Source of the DNA: Symbiodinium natans | Lineage: Eukaryota; Sar; Dinophyceae; Suessiales; Symbiodiniaceae | Direction of reading: 5' to 3' | NCBI GenBank assembly: GCA_905221605.1 | Contig: CAJNDS010002118.1 | Span: 1 to 64,000, forward strand | Length of the DNA: 64,000 nt | Shown here: one piece after another, positions 31,700 through 42,570 of the stretch | How positions within the stretch are numbered: the stretch's first letter is position 1 | Layout: every line of letters starts with the position of its first letter | Notes under the pieces: model-generated | What the model was told of the DNA's origin: nothing | What the model saw: only the letters and a program-made list of their open reading frames with translations | Databases searched by the model: none | Made by a program: the position numbers and the translations under genes

Positions 31700-31880
31700 C
31701 TTGATTATTATGATTACTACTACTATTATTATTTTGTTATTATTATTATGAATATTATTATTATCAATACTGTTATCATTATTGTTATGATATTATCATT
31801 ATGATTAAGATTATCATTATTATTGTTATAATAATTATTATTATTATCATTATTATTAGTAGTAGTATTATTATGTTTTT
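31700..31880 (+). repeat. AT-rich (ATT)n-like island
   Basis: About 180 bp of ATT/ATC/TTA triplets, compositionally unlike its surroundings. Similar islands lie at about 45,580-45,760 and 61,740-61,950. Confidence 0.9.
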
Positions 31881-32525
31881 GCTTTCCTTTTTAAATCTGC
31901 ATTTACGGTTTAGGTTTTTAGGGGTCTAGGGGTTATAGGGTTTCAACTCAGGAGACCTCCAGCTAGCTTAGGGTGCTTAGGGAGTTTAGGGTTTAGAGCT
32001 TGGGGCTATGGGCTATGAGGGTGCCTTAAAGGGTGCATCTAAGAGCATGCTGGGTTTAAGGTTTAGGGCTTAGGGTGTGAGTGAGGGTCGGAAGTGTCTG
32101 GGGCTATTTGGGGTTTAGGGTTACAAGGGTTTCGAGTTTGGGGAAAAAGGGTTTAGGGCTGAAGGTTTGAGTTGTAGGGTTTAGGGTTCAGGGTTTGGGT
32201 TTCGAGCTTAGGGTTTAGGGCCATGAGTTGGGTTTAATTATAGGGCTGTAGGAGTTATAAGGGTTTGGCAGGGCAACTTCAGTCTTAAGATTGGAGGGTT
32301 AAGGACTTAATGGTATGGGTGCTTAAGCTTCCCTAAATCCTAAACCCCTAGATCCCTAAACCCCTAACCCTAAACCCTAACCTAAACCCTAAACCCTAAA
32401 CCCTAAACCCCTACAAGGTAAGCATGTAAGCCGAAGTGCTGCGACTCATTAAAAAGGGAAGCCCCTAATTACGAACCCTCATTAAACCTAAGCCCCCCCC
32501 CCTAACCTGTCGAGAGGCTCAGAGT

Positions 32526-32645
32526 GGGGGTTTAGGGTTTAGGGGTTTAGGGGTTTAGGGGTTTAGGGGTTTAGGGGTTTAGGGGTTTAGGGGTTTAGGG
32601 GTTAGGGGTTTAGGGGTTTAGGGGTTTAGGGGTTTAGGGTTTAGG
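32526..32645 (+). repeat. (TTTAGGGG)n array
   Basis: About 13 units of the 8-bp TTTAGGGG with one 7-bp TTAGGGG unit, returning to TTTAGGG at the right. Confidence 0.95.
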
Positions 32646-32740
32646 GAGGGGGTAGATCCTCGCGGTTGACTGAGCATCACCATGCAGACGGTCGCGCTCG
32701 AAGCTCACCGGTGGGGAAGCCATGCTTCGTGTTCACGTAC

Positions 32741-32847
32741 CCAGAGACTCCAAAACCCCTTAATTCAGGAATATCCCTTAAATCATAATAGGGTTCCTAT
32801 TATAATTTAAGGGGTATTCCTGAATTAAGGGGTTTTGGAGTCTCTGG
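32741..32847. repeat. Near-perfect palindromic foldback element
   Basis: CCAGAGACTCCAAAACCCCT at the left is matched by its reverse complement at 32,828-32,847. The arms continue inward (TTAATTCAGGAATA / TATTCCTGAATTAA) to a loop at GGTTC, about 50 bp per arm. No clear target-site duplication. Arms with TTAAGGAAT occur elsewhere (19,545; 20,015; 35,480), suggesting a family. Confidence 0.9.
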
Positions 32848-33385
32848 TATATCAGCTCCTGCCACTCTCTGCGGAGGTCCTTGACAGCGATGCCCATGCT
32901 GTCTTTGGGGCTTCAAGGACTCAGGGTCATAGGGTCTTAGGGTTTAGGGTTGCAGGGCTGGAAGGGTTTACCAGTATCCCCAAGAACCCCATACAAAAAC
33001 TAAGCTCACCCGCTTCATAAGGAGCCGGAGATTTTCGCACCAAAACAATAATCAATACCCGTACCCCTTGTAGACCCCAAATAAAGTAGAATCACCCCCC
33101 AAGGGTACCGCTATTTCGGAAACCCTCACATGGGGAGCTAGGGTTTAGGGTTTAGGGCTTAGGGTTTAAGGTTAGAGGGCTGGGAATCCAAGACACGAGG
33201 CATGGATATCAACTAGGAAAGAACGGTGCCCTTCCTTTCATGTTGGGCGCGAAGGGCCGGATAAGGGACCCTAAGCCCGAAAAAGAAAGGGAATAAGGCT
33301 GGGTCCTAACCCCAAACCCTAAACCCTAAACCCTAAACCCTAAACCCTAAACCCCAAACCCTAAACCCTAAACCCTAAACCCGAA

Positions 33386-33465
33386 ATCTGTGCACTGACT
33401 CTGGGGAGGCCACGAGCGGGCGAGGGAGCGCGCTTGACGCCTGCCCGCGATGCATCCAGGATGGG
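33386..33465 (-). CDS. Candidate exon (strand uncertain)
   Basis: After CACCTACGTAG the minus strand reads PILDASRAGVKRAPSPARGL PRVSAQ. The + strand reads EICALTLGRPRAGEGARLTP and meets TAC|GTAGGT as a donor. Either could be right. Confidence 0.3.
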
Positions 33466-33611
33466 CTACGTAGGTGTATAGCCCTAAACCCTAAACCCTA
33501 AACCCTAAACCCTAAACCCTACTGCCCCTTTATCTACCGCCGGTAGGGGGTCTTTATAGGATACCTTCTACGGCATAATACAGGGTACCTTATCCCCCTA
33601 AGTATACCCTG

Positions 33612-33754
33612 TACTTGGAGGTTCATGGTACTTAGTAACGAATTATAACTGCACTTATGACCCACTTATAAGGCCCTAAAGTGCCCTAATATGGTTATAA
33701 GCACAGTTATAAGTACAGTTCTCATTGGTTACTAAGTACCATGAACCTCCAAGT
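33612..33754. repeat. Palindromic MITE, family A, complete copy
   Basis: Begins ACTTGGAGGTTCATGGTACT and ends with the exact inverse AGTACCATGAACCTCCAAGT; 143 bp. The interior is AT-rich with TTATAAGTACAG. Used as the reference for copies at 47,842, 47,993 and 48,814. It sits inside a wider inverted structure (TACAGGGTACCTT on both sides). Confidence 0.92.
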
Positions 33755-34163
33755 AAGGGACTATACAGGGTACCTTCTACCCTATAAAATGCCCGCGAAG
33801 GGATGATGGGCTAAGTTGAGGTTTGGAGGCTTTAGGGGCTGGGGCGGTTTTGGAGGTTTACGGCATTAGGAGACTGGGGGCCTTTAAGGGTTTTGAGTTT
33901 TAGGTTCCTTTAGACAAGGCCCTTTGTAGGGTTGATTTTGGGGTTTCAAGGAATAGTTAGCGCATCCTGTTTGATGGCAGACTGTCACGTGGGCACAAAA
34001 ACACCCAAAGCCCTGAACCCTCAAGCCCTAAGCACTACAGCCCCTAAACCCTGAAGCCCCTAAACCCCCAAACCACCCCCCAAACCCCAACCCTGCAACC
34101 CTAACAACCAAGCCCAAACCCTAGAACCCGAAACCCTCACCCTAAGCCCTAAGCCCTAAACCC

Positions 34164-34240
34164 TTGAGCGCAGCTTCCATAGTTCTCCCCGAGCCTTCTG
34201 TGCCAGACTCACCACTTAAACCCATGGCCTGGCACAGCCA
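34164..34240 (-). CDS. Candidate exon
   Basis: Pyrimidine-rich acceptor CTACTCCCTCCCAG, then WLCQAMGLSGESGTEGSGRT MEAALK. The + strand is open as well. Product unknown. Confidence 0.4.
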
Positions 34241-34657
34241 CTGGGAGGGAGTAGGGCTTTCAGGGTTTAGAGGGTTTAGGGTTTAGGGTTTTTAGGGCTT
34301 GGGGTCTTGGGGTTCAGGCTTGTAGGGCTGAGGGTTTTAGGCTTTGTGACGGCTTGAAGATGAGGGATTACAGTTTGAAGCTTAAGGGTTGAAGTTTAGG
34401 GCTTTTTTCTTATTCCGAGATCCTGCAAGTCATTTGAAGCGGACTCTGGCTCCCCATTCACCTTTCCCGGAACTTAAAACCACGCTGCATATCCTTTCAA
34501 ATCCTTTCAACCTATGAGTCAGAGCCCCTACACCCTAAACTCCTAAACCCTATGAGCCCTATGAACCCTATAAACCCTAAAAAACCCTAAAAACCCTTAA
34601 AAACCTATAAACCCTAAAAACCCTATAAACCCAAAACATCCAAAACCTCTAAACCCA

Positions 34658-34724
34658 ACGAGTCTCGAAGCCCAGGCTGACATGAAGGCTTCAGATCTTC
34701 GTGTGCCTTCCTTAAGCCCTCACG
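34658..34724 (-). CDS. Candidate exon
   Basis: Strong acceptor CCCTACACTCCCAG, then REGLRKAHEDLKPSCQPGLR DS. Island between CCCTAAA text and TTTAGGG text. Confidence 0.45.
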
Positions 34725-35244
34725 CTGGGAGTGTAGGGCTCTGAGGCTTAAGGGCACACGTTTAGGGTTTCGGGTTTGGGGTTTAGGGTTTGGGGTTTAG
34801 GGATAAAAAGGAGAGAAAAAACTAAGCCCGAAACCACAAAGCCTGAAGCCTAAACCAAGATGAGCCTTTGGCGCGGGCATTTGGCCCAGCATATCAAAGG
34901 ACTACAGGAAGGACCCTTATATCCCTATATTGATTTAAGGCATATTCTGCAGTTAAGAGGTATTGGCTTTGGGTTGGGGTACTCCCTGAAAACTCAAAGC
35001 CCAATTGGACCCGAAAACATGGACTGGTTGAATGTATGTTTTAAGTTTTTCCGGGGGGAGGTGAGAAGTGTTCTCTTTTCTGATTCACGTAGCAGGTTCC
35101 TGTAGCACATGCAGCACGCACCTCTTTTTGACAGACAGACACCTTTCTTGCCGCTCTTGCCAGAGTCGGAGATAGTTCGGCCCCGGCGAACCCTGCGTAG
35201 CTGGCGAACAGAACTTCTGCAGCTCATCTAGTGTAGCTCAGCAG

Positions 35245-35520
35245 CTATCTGACACGGGAGACTGAGAAAATCCAAGGCCAGGACAGCTTATTTGAGCAGA
35301 GTGCGCGCGCCAAGGGCTCGCGGTCCCCGGGGTGCTGAGATTCCTCCAAGCAACCCCAGGCATCCTCGAGCCATGCCGCCGTGGTGTTAAGCAGGGTGTC
35401 CAGCTTCAAGGGAAGCCATCGGGAGCGCGCGGTGGTGCTGCGCCAGCTCATCGAACCCAGAGAGCCCAATACCCCTTCATTAAGGAATATATAGTTTGAA
35501 TCATATTCGGATCCCTGCAT
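35245..35520 (-). CDS. Possible coding fragment, unknown
   Basis: Minus frame with good text in the middle: PLKLDTLLNTTAAWLEDAWG then CLEESQHPGDREPLARAL and SNKLSWPWIFSVSRVR before a stop. Its upstream part crosses a foldback element (35,465-35,570). Likely an exon or a transposon fragment; no domain. Confidence 0.3.
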   Translation of the reverse strand: MQGSEYDSNYIFLNEGVLGSLGSMSWRSTTARSRWLPLKLDTLLNTTAAWLEDAWGCLEESQHPGDREPLARALCSNKLSWPWIFSVSRVR

Positions 35521-36039
35521 TTTGATTTACGGTCTATTCCTTAATTAATTAAGGGGCATTCGGCTCTTTGGGAAACTCCTGCCAATCTGCGTGTTCATGC
35601 TGAAGTGCCCAAACTGGAACCACCCACTTCTCCACATTCCCAGATATCTCCTGCGCAGGGCGCTCAGGGATAATTTGATTCATGAGGTGGCCGGGCGGGG
35701 GGGGGGGGCACCAACCGTAAGTGTACGCGACTCGCGCAGGAATCTAAAGAATTGGTAAACCGTTTGTCCTAATGGAGGTCCCATGTGACTATGGAAGCTA
35801 GCCAAAGACGAACGAGTCTCATCGCTTGTGTCATGTTATGGGTATTCCATTCAGGGCTGACTCTAATGGCCAAAACGGAACACCACCGGTTGGTTGAGAA
35901 TCTGGTCAAGGGGCTGCTCAGCAGAATCGCCAGCTTCCTAAACCCTCAAACCCCATGGCACTAGACGATGACATGCGGGTTGAGGGTTTTAGAGTTTAGG
36001 GTTTCGGGTTGCGCTGAGCTACTCGACATGGTTCTTTTC

Positions 36040-36235
36040 GAAGCCGAATTATATTCAGTTGGTTCACACCGAGCTGAATCCCACAGAGCTTCTGCGCACT
36101 GCACAAACCATGATCACGTTAAATCATCTCGTGCAGTGGCAGGCAGGCAGCACTAACACAGATCTTCAGGTTTACCAGCATTTGTCGGAGTCTCCGACTG
36201 CGTCTGCTAGGAGGTCTTCCAAGACCCCTCGAACT
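36040..36235 (+). CDS. Possible coding fragment, unknown
   Basis: + frame reads LVHTELNPTELLRTAQTMIT then LNHLVQWQAGSTNTDLQVYQ and HLSESPTASARRSSKTPR, bounded by TTTAGGG text on both sides. Minus frames give short open pieces with AG and GT sites. Undecided. Confidence 0.3.
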
Positions 36236-36477
36236 TTTAGGGTTTAGGGTTTGGGGTTTAGGGTTTAGGTGTAGGGTTTCACCTTTCAGTGTTTCGTAGG
36301 TTGGCTGACACAACGGATCTTGCCTTTCCCTAAACCCTAAACCCTAAACCCTAAACCCTAAACCCTAAACCCTAAACCCTAAACCCTTAACCCTAAACCC
36401 TAAACCCTAAACCCTAAACCCTAAACCCTAAACCCTAAACCCTAACCCTAAACCCTAAACCCTAAACCCTTTGCACT

Positions 36478-36567
36478 CTATAGCCCTGGCTCCTCAGCAG
36501 AGTGCACCAGGCGCAGCTCTTCCGTGCCATCTGCGAAGGCGGTGCAGAAAACCAGTGCGGCCCCGGC
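36478..36567 (-). CDS. Prolyl 4-hydroxylase-like exon, C-terminal Fe-binding His
   Basis: After the acceptor CAACACAACAG the minus strand reads AGAALVFCTAFADGTEELRL VHSAEEPG. This matches the family pattern P-x-G-x-A-L-x-F followed by DG and the distal Fe-binding His (RLVHS). The frame closes in TAG at 36,478-36,480, so the exon probably ends earlier at a GC or other non-standard donor. The 2-oxoglutarate-binding Lys expected 10-12 residues after the His is not seen; it may lie in a further exon or be lost. Confidence 0.65.
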   Translation of the reverse strand, partial: AGAALVFCTAFADGTEELRLVHSAEEPGL

Positions 36568-36695
36568 CTGTTGTGTTGTTGCTCTAGGGTTTAGGGTTTA
36601 GGGTTTACGGCTTGGGTTTTAGGGTTTAGGGTTGAGGGTTTAGTGTTTTGGGTTCTCTTACAGTTGGGGGTCGAGGGTGTTGAGCCCTAAAGTGC

Positions 36696-36743
36696 TTGGC
36701 TTCAAGGACAGCTCCCAAAAATCTGCTCTTCCGAATGCGGGCG
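36696..36743 (-). CDS. Prolyl 4-hydroxylase-like exon, strand before the core
   Basis: After AATTTCTGTCAG the minus strand reads PAFGRADFWELSLKP. With the next exon (AGAALVF) this gives the L-x-L-K-P-x-x-G-A-A-L-V-F progression expected in 2-oxoglutarate dioxygenases. Short exon of about 48 bp. Confidence 0.5.
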
Positions 36744-37127
36744 CTGACAGAAATTCTATGTAGGGGTCCTACCTGATGACCAAACCCGTAAACCGAACCC
36801 TAAATCTTAAAATTTAAAACCCTAAACCCTCTTTGGGACAAAGTAAGAAACCCTAAAACCTAAACCCTAAACCCTAAAACCCCAACCAAGCTAAGCCCAT
36901 GAATCAAACGCCAAAAGCATCATTGAATCATCAAACTCCAAGCCACCAGGTCCGCAATATGTTTTGCCACAGAGGGCTTAGCTCCAAAAACCCTGAACCC
37001 TAAACCCTATACCATCACACTTGATGTCGCAAAGCCAAAACGGGCCAATCCTCAACCCCCTAAGAACTATACCTAAAACCCTAAACCCTGAACCCTAAAG
37101 TGTGTGGTTTAAGGCACATAGCGTTTA

Positions 37128-37191
37128 GGCCCCGAAGTCCTGCCTCGGGTTGCACTCGCAGGCCCTCGAGCTCCTGGGGGCTCTTTTCAGG
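37128..37191 (-). CDS. Possible prolyl 4-hydroxylase-like linker exon
   Basis: After CCCAAATCAG two minus frames are open: SLKRAPRSSRACECNPRQDF, which keeps phase with the GT donor of the preceding exon, and NQPEKSPQELEGLRVQPEAG. It lies between clear exons of the gene and would be an insertion relative to the family. Confidence 0.35.
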
Positions 37192-37606
37192 CTGATTTGG
37201 GTTTAGGGTTTAGGGTTTAGGGTTTAGGGTTTAGGGTTTAGGGGTTTAGGGTTTAGGGTTTAGGGTTTAGGGTTTAGGGTTTAGGGTTTAGGGTTTAGGG
37301 TTTAGGGTTTAGGGTTTAGGGTTTGTCAAAATAGGCACGACTGGAGGAGTTTGGGAAGTTCAGGGCTTCGGTACTTTCAGGGTATGTTTGTTCAGGGTCT
37401 GCGGCTTCCGAGTGTGAGGATTTCAGGGGATTCGGGTTTCGGGTTTAGGGTTTAGGGTTTGGGGTTTAGGGTTTAGGGCTTAGGGCTTTATTAGGCTTCT
37501 AGGCCGGGTCCATGGTTTACGGTTGTCAGGGTGTCGGCTTTATAGCGTTTGAAGGCTTCAGATTCAGGCCTAGGCTTCTTGCAGTGGTATAAGGTCCCAA
37601 GCCCGG

Positions 37607-37680
37607 AAATTTCCCGGCTGCTGAGTGAGGCTATTTTGTAAAATTTACAAAATGGCCTCACTCAGCAGCCGGGAAATTTT
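37607..37680. repeat. Perfect inverted repeat without spacer
   Basis: AAATTTCCCGGCTGCTGAGT continuing through GAGGC(T)ATTTTGTAAA meets its inverse directly, ending CAGCAGCCGGGAAATTT. Arms of about 36 bp with one mismatch. Confidence 0.93.
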
Positions 37681-38316
37681 CCGTAAAGATATTGGAGTTA
37701 TTCTTCCTGGTTTCCGGCATATTCCTTGGCCTTAGTTGCTGAGTTCATAACCCACCAAAAAGTGTACACTTTCAGTTCTATCGGTGGCTATAGTATCCCA
37801 AGAAGTGCAAAAGTGTGCTCCTTCAGCTACTAAGCTAGCTATTTGGGAAGATCTGGGTTTACTTTCTGGCTCTTAGTCTGAGAAGGGGAGTTCGGAATCA
37901 GCCACCCTCGCCCTTATGGGGAATCTATGTAACTAGGTAGGCTTGCAGAGGCTTTCCTAGAACGACCAGTCATTTGAGGAAATCCCAAACCCTAAACTCC
38001 CACACCCCGAACTCTTCACATCCGTATGAAAGCCCTAAACCCTAAACATCCCCAAGCCCTCAAACCCCAAACCCTGAAACCCCCAAAACCCCAAACATCC
38101 CGAAGCCCTAAACCCCACAATCCCCCAAAACCCGAAACCCCTAAAACCCCAAACCCTAAAACCCCGAAACCCCAAACATCCCTAAGCCCTAAACCCTACG
38201 ATCCCCCAAGCCCTAAACCCTAGACCCTAAACCCTGCAATCCCCCAAGCCCTAAACCCTAAACCCTAAACCCTGCAATCCTCCAAGCCCTAAACCCTAAA
38301 CCCCTAAACGCCAAAC

Positions 38317-38421
38317 CTCCGGCGCACGAAACTCAACAGAAAGCTCGGCCGCGTCGCTTCGTGGTGGAAGACCGTGGCCCCACCATGCTCCGGCTCCACG
38401 TCGTTGAGATAGCAAAGGCAC
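38317..38421 (-). CDS. Prolyl 4-hydroxylase-like exon with YLNDV motif
   Basis: Acceptor CCCTAAACCCTAG (telomere-like), then LCYLNDVEPEHGGATVFHHE ATRPSFLLSFVRRR, then donor GAG|GTTTGG. YLNDVE..GG.T.F is a hallmark of prolyl 4-hydroxylases and related 2-oxoglutarate/Fe(II) dioxygenases. Third-position G/C is about 80%. A HHEA stretch replaces the usual FP. The + strand is also open, but the motif match settles the strand. Confidence 0.78.
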
Positions 38422-38593
38422 CTAGGGTTTAGGGTTTAGGGTTTAGGGTTTAGGGTTTAGGGTTTAGGGCTACGGTATATGATCCAAAAAGCAGAACCCC
38501 CAAAATAGTGCCCTTTACTACTACTGGCTCATTTTTAGGAACCCTTAAGGGGATCTACTTTTTGGATCCTCCACGTCGTTGAGATAGCACCTA
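38394..38593. repeat. Exon-edge duplication flanking an array plus foldback element
   Basis: CTCCACGTCGTTGAGATAGC at 38,394 (start of the YLNDV exon in minus sense) is repeated at 38,569, each followed by ACCTAG (with AAAGGC extra in the first). Between them lie a TTTAGGG array and a foldback with GGATCCAAAAAG / CTTTTTGGATCC arms (complement at 38,472-38,571). Confidence 0.85.
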
Positions 38594-39368
38594 GCGTTTA
38601 GGCTTCACGGGGTTTTGGCCTTTAGGGCTTTGGTTGAGGGTTTCTTAAAACCCTAAGCCCTAAACCCTAAACCCTAAATCGAGGTTTAGGTTTTGGGGGG
38701 TCTTTTTTCGGGGGGTCTTCGGGCTTCCCGGCTGAGACTACCATTCCCGAGCAAAGCGGATGGGGTTCTGCGTGCGTATCGCGGTGGCTGTTGCTGATAT
38801 GCGCCTCTTAGCATATTAGGGTTCAAGGCCTAGGATTTAGGGCCAATCTAACCCCTATACTACAATATAACTCCTGTAGTATACGACCCCTATATAGCCC
38901 ATGTATAGGGTTTAGGGTTTAGGGTTTAGGGTTTAGGGTTTGTGGTTTAGGGTTTAGGGTTTAGGGTTTAGGGATAGTCTAGAGTGCTTAGGGTTCCCGA
39001 AGGTTCCGGTGCTTTGGGGTTAAGGCAAGCCCCTAATCTCAAAACCCGTAAGCCCCCCCCCTAAACCCTAAACCCTAAACCCTGAACCCCACACCCTCAA
39101 CCCAATCAACCCCAACCCTTCGAAGCCCAGTTTAAGGAATTCTTCCCTAAGCCTTAACCCTGAATCCTAAACTCTAAACCCTAAGCCCTAAGCCCTAAGC
39201 CCTAAGCCCTAAGCCCTAAGCCCTAAGCCCTAAACTAAGGGTTCGTTCCGGAAACCCGAAACCCGGCACCCTTTTTGGGGTTGGTAACCCTAAACCCTAA
39301 ACCTTCAACCCTAAACCCTCAACCCCATACCCTAAACCCCAAACCCAAAACCCAAAACCCTAAACCCA

Positions 39369-39421
39369 AGCTGCTGGACCATGCGCTGCCCGCCGTTGGC
39401 GGAAAAGGTGCGCCGGTCGTC
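39369..39421 (-). CDS. Prolyl 4-hydroxylase-like exon (GGQR motif)
   Basis: Acceptor CCTCATCTCTGCAG, then DDRRTFSANGGQRMVQQL. The GGQR-M stretch directly before YLNDV of the next exon is the family order (GGQR-x-x-T-x-L-x-Y-L-N-D-V). The donor is not standard (CTTGGG or nearby). Confidence 0.68.
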
Positions 39422-39917
39422 CTGCAGAGATGAGGCTCGACTCGGGGATTGTTGGGAAGGGGGTTTAGGGTTTAGGGTTTAGGGCGTAGGCTTTTGGGTG
39501 GGGGTGTTTACGGGTTTGGGTTTAGACGTGTTTAGGGTTAGGGGTGTGTAGGGTTTGGGGTTTAGGGTTCAGGGTTTGCGGTTTGGGGTTTGGGGTTTAG
39601 GGATGTACTTAGGGGGGCTTTACGGGGGTTTCGGGGTGTCTCGGCGGTTTAGGGTGGGTTAGGGTTGTTTAGGGGGTGTGTTTAGGGGGTTAGGGTGTTT
39701 AGGGCTGTTTAGGGGGGTTTGGGGGGGCTTAGGGGATTCAGGGTGTTTAAACCCTAAACCCTAAATCCTAAACCCTAAACCCTAAACCCTAAACCCAGGG
39801 GTGGTCACTGTGGTTTCGGGAAGTTTCGGACATTTCGGAACCCACGCTAAACCCTAAACCCTAAACCCTAAACCCTAAACCCCTAAACCCTAAACCCTAA
39901 ACCCTAAACCACAAACC

Positions 39918-39986
39918 CAGGTCCTCCGACCAGGACCGGCTCGGCAACTCCTTTGAGTCCAGATGCTTGCCCTGCCCCTCACCACG
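39918..39986 (-). CDS. Prolyl 4-hydroxylase-like exon with HxD iron ligands
   Basis: Acceptor ACCTGCTACCAG, then RGEGQGKHLDSKELPSRSWS EDL. H-L-D fits the first two Fe(II) ligands (HxD), preceded by a G-Q stretch as in the family pattern Y-x-x-G-Q...H-x-D. Ends in GGTTTG at the array edge, which could be a GT donor. Confidence 0.68.
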
Positions 39987-40352
39987 CTGGTAGCAGGTCA
40001 GGAACCTCAGTGGTTATAAGGGCGTAGGGTTTAGGGTTTAGGGTTTAGGGTTTCGGGTTTAGGGTATAAGGGATTCGCACTCGGGTGGCGAGGCGTTGTT
40101 CGGCTTTTGGGAGTGTGGGGCTCGGAGGGTTGTGCCGGCGACGCGAACCTGCGAGAGCAAGCGTGGCTAAACCATGCAAATTAGCAGCAAAAGCCCAAAC
40201 CAGCCCGGAACTTCAGCCCTCCAAGCTGACTGGAACCCTAGACACTTAAATGGAACCCCTAAGCCCAACACTCATTAAGGCTTTAATCCCCAAACACCTA
40301 CAACCCCCAAACCCCGAAAACCCTGCAAACACCCCCCACCCCACCCCACCCC

Positions 40353-40383
<31 letters not shown>

Positions 40384-40561
40384 AAAAATCCCCCAAAACG
40401 CCCAAACCCCAAAACTCCAACCCTAAGCCTCAAAACTCCAACCCTAAACCTCAAACCCTGAAGCCTAAGCCCCAAACCCTAAACCCTAAACCCTAAACCC
40501 TAAACCCTAAACCCTAAACCCTAAACCCTAAACCCTAAACCCTAAACCCTACTCCCCCCAG

Positions 40562-40626
40562 GTCCAAGCCACGGTGGCTCCAGGCAGCCCCTTGCCACGC
40601 CGCAGAGCACCTCCACCCGCGAGAGC
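40562..40626 (-). CDS. Prolyl 4-hydroxylase-like exon, region before HxD
   Basis: Acceptor GGGCCTTCCCAG, then LSRVEVLCGVARGCLEPPWL GP. Resembles the helix R-(I/L)-x-x-L-x-G-V...L-E-P-x-x-V that precedes the iron-binding exon in the family. A different frame (ALAGGGALRRGKGLPG) is open but fits less well. Confidence 0.5.
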
Positions 40627-41035
40627 CTGGGAAGGCCCCAGGGCTTAGGTTTTAGGGTTCGGGGTTTAGGGTTTGGGGTTTAGGGTTTGGGGTTTAGGGT
40701 TTAGGGTTTAGGGGGCTAGCTCTAGAACTTCCTAACCAGTGATGGGCGATTCGTACATCCTCAACCTCCAAAGCCTCACTCCAAACCTTAAGCCCCAAAC
40801 CCAGAAGCCTAAGCCCTAAACCTGAAAACCAAAGCCTGGACCCCGGGCCGTGCGCCCTCTTACTCCCAGAAGCCTAAACCCTAAACCCTACACCCTAAAC
40901 CCTGCACCCTGAACCCTGAACCTTGAACCCTGAACCCTAAACCCTAAACCCTAAACCCTACACCCCAAACCCTAAACCCTACACCCTAAACCCTGAACCC
41001 TGAACGCTGAACCCTAACCCTCCCCCCCCCCCCCG

Positions 41036-41112
41036 CCCTGAGCTTTCCGCCATGGCACAGGGCGGCCCGCGCAGTGCCCTTCTCTGCCTCCCCGGGGCAC
41101 AGGGGCCCCAAC
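41036..41112 (-). CDS. Candidate upstream exon of the dioxygenase gene
   Basis: After ATCATGACAAG the minus strand reads LGPLCPGEAEKGTARAALCH GGKLRA with almost all G/C third positions. No domain; assigned to the gene by order and strand only. A C run of about 13 lies at its 3' side. Confidence 0.4.
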
Positions 41113-41534
41113 CTTGTCATGATTTAGGGTTTAGGGTTTAGGGTTTTGGGGGTTTAGGGTTTAGGGTTCAGGGTTTAGGGTTTTGGGGTTAGGGTTTAGG
41201 GTTTTGGGTTCAGGGGCCTGTGGGATGTGAGAGTTCGGCCGGTCGGGACTTGCCTCAATTGCAGTTGGGTCTTTTCAGCCTTTTGCGCCCTGTTTCAGGG
41301 CAGCTTGAGGAGGGGGTCTAAGTAGGCGTATGCCAGCCTAATCCCTAAAGCCTAAACATGTAGGTAAGCCCCTGATGCAGGGCACCAGAAAACTCCGCGA
41401 ATGTGGTCATCGCAACCGGCACCCCCTAAACCCTAAACCCTAAACCCTGAACCCTAAACCTGAACCCTAAACCCTACGTCCTAAACCCTAAGTCCGAATT
41501 AAAACCCTAAACCCTAAGCCCTACACCCTGAAAA

Positions 41535-41576
41535 CAACGCCCAGCAGCTGCCACTTCCGTCCGGAAAATCGCGCTC
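41535..41576 (-). CDS. Candidate small upstream exon
   Basis: Strong acceptor GGCTTGTCGCTGCAG, then ERDFPDGSGSCW. Short; the second frame is also open. Confidence 0.3.
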
Positions 41577-42570
41577 CTGCAGCGACAAGCCAGGAATCCC
41601 CTAAACCCTAAACCCTAAACCCTAAACCCTAAACCCTAAGCCCTAAACCCTAAACCCTAAACCCTAAAGCCCAAACCCAAACCCTAAACCCTAAACCCTA
41701 AACCCTAAACCCTTGTTCCTTACCGAGGGTTTTTAGTGGGAAAAGGGGAAGAGGGGGAAAGGAAGCACTGCCCTGAAAGGGCTTCCTAAGGGATTAGGGG
41801 TTGAGGGTTTACAGGCTTTGAGGGTTTAGGGTTCAGGATTTGGGGTTTGGGGTTTAGGGTTTAGGGCTTCGCGCTCAGGGTGTCTCTTGGGGTCGTGGCA
41901 TCTTTGAGGTATCCCCCCAAGAAAGGGGTAAGCTTACTGGGTGAGCAGCCTGGAACTCGAAAGGGTTTAGGGTTTAGGGTTAGGGTTTAGGGTTTAGGGT
42001 TTAGGGTTTAGGGTTTAGGGTGTAGGGTCTAGGGTTTAGAGTTTAGGGCGTAGGGTTTAGGGTTTAGGGCTTAGGGTTTAGGGCTTAGGGCTTAGGGCTT
42101 AGGGCTTGGGGTTTGGGATGTAGAGATCTGAAGAGCCGCTCCAGTGCAACAGTACTGAAGCTTCAACACTTGCTCTGGCGTTGACTTGTAACCATATTAT
42201 GATCAGAGCATCCTTTTGGGGCTTCGTTCCTTTAAACGGGAACCCTGAACCAAAAAAAATTGAAACGGGGTACCGGGCTACTAAGTGTAGTAAAGTCGGG
42301 CTCAAGATTTCAGTCGTGGTCAGTTTCGTGAGGACCGACTGATGAAATTCCCTGAACACCAAGCCCTGAGTCCCTAAACCCTAAACCCTGCGTCCCAAGA
42401 CCCTGAAGCCCTGTACCCTAGATCCCCGAATCCCTACACCCTGAACCAACCCTCCACCCCCTAAATCGAAAACAATTGCATGCAGGATGGGCTCGGGGAG
42501 GGTGGCCTCAACCCTAAACCCTAAACCCTAAACCCTGAACCCTGAACCCTGAACCCTGAAACCTGAACCC

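Noticed and set aside
38026-38223. Pro/Lys-rich + frame (65 codons)
   Set aside because: It is a translation of degenerate CCCTAAA text.
38317-38421. + strand reading of the same island as an exon
   Set aside because: Open, but the minus strand gives YLNDV-E-GG-T in order with neighbouring dioxygenase motifs.
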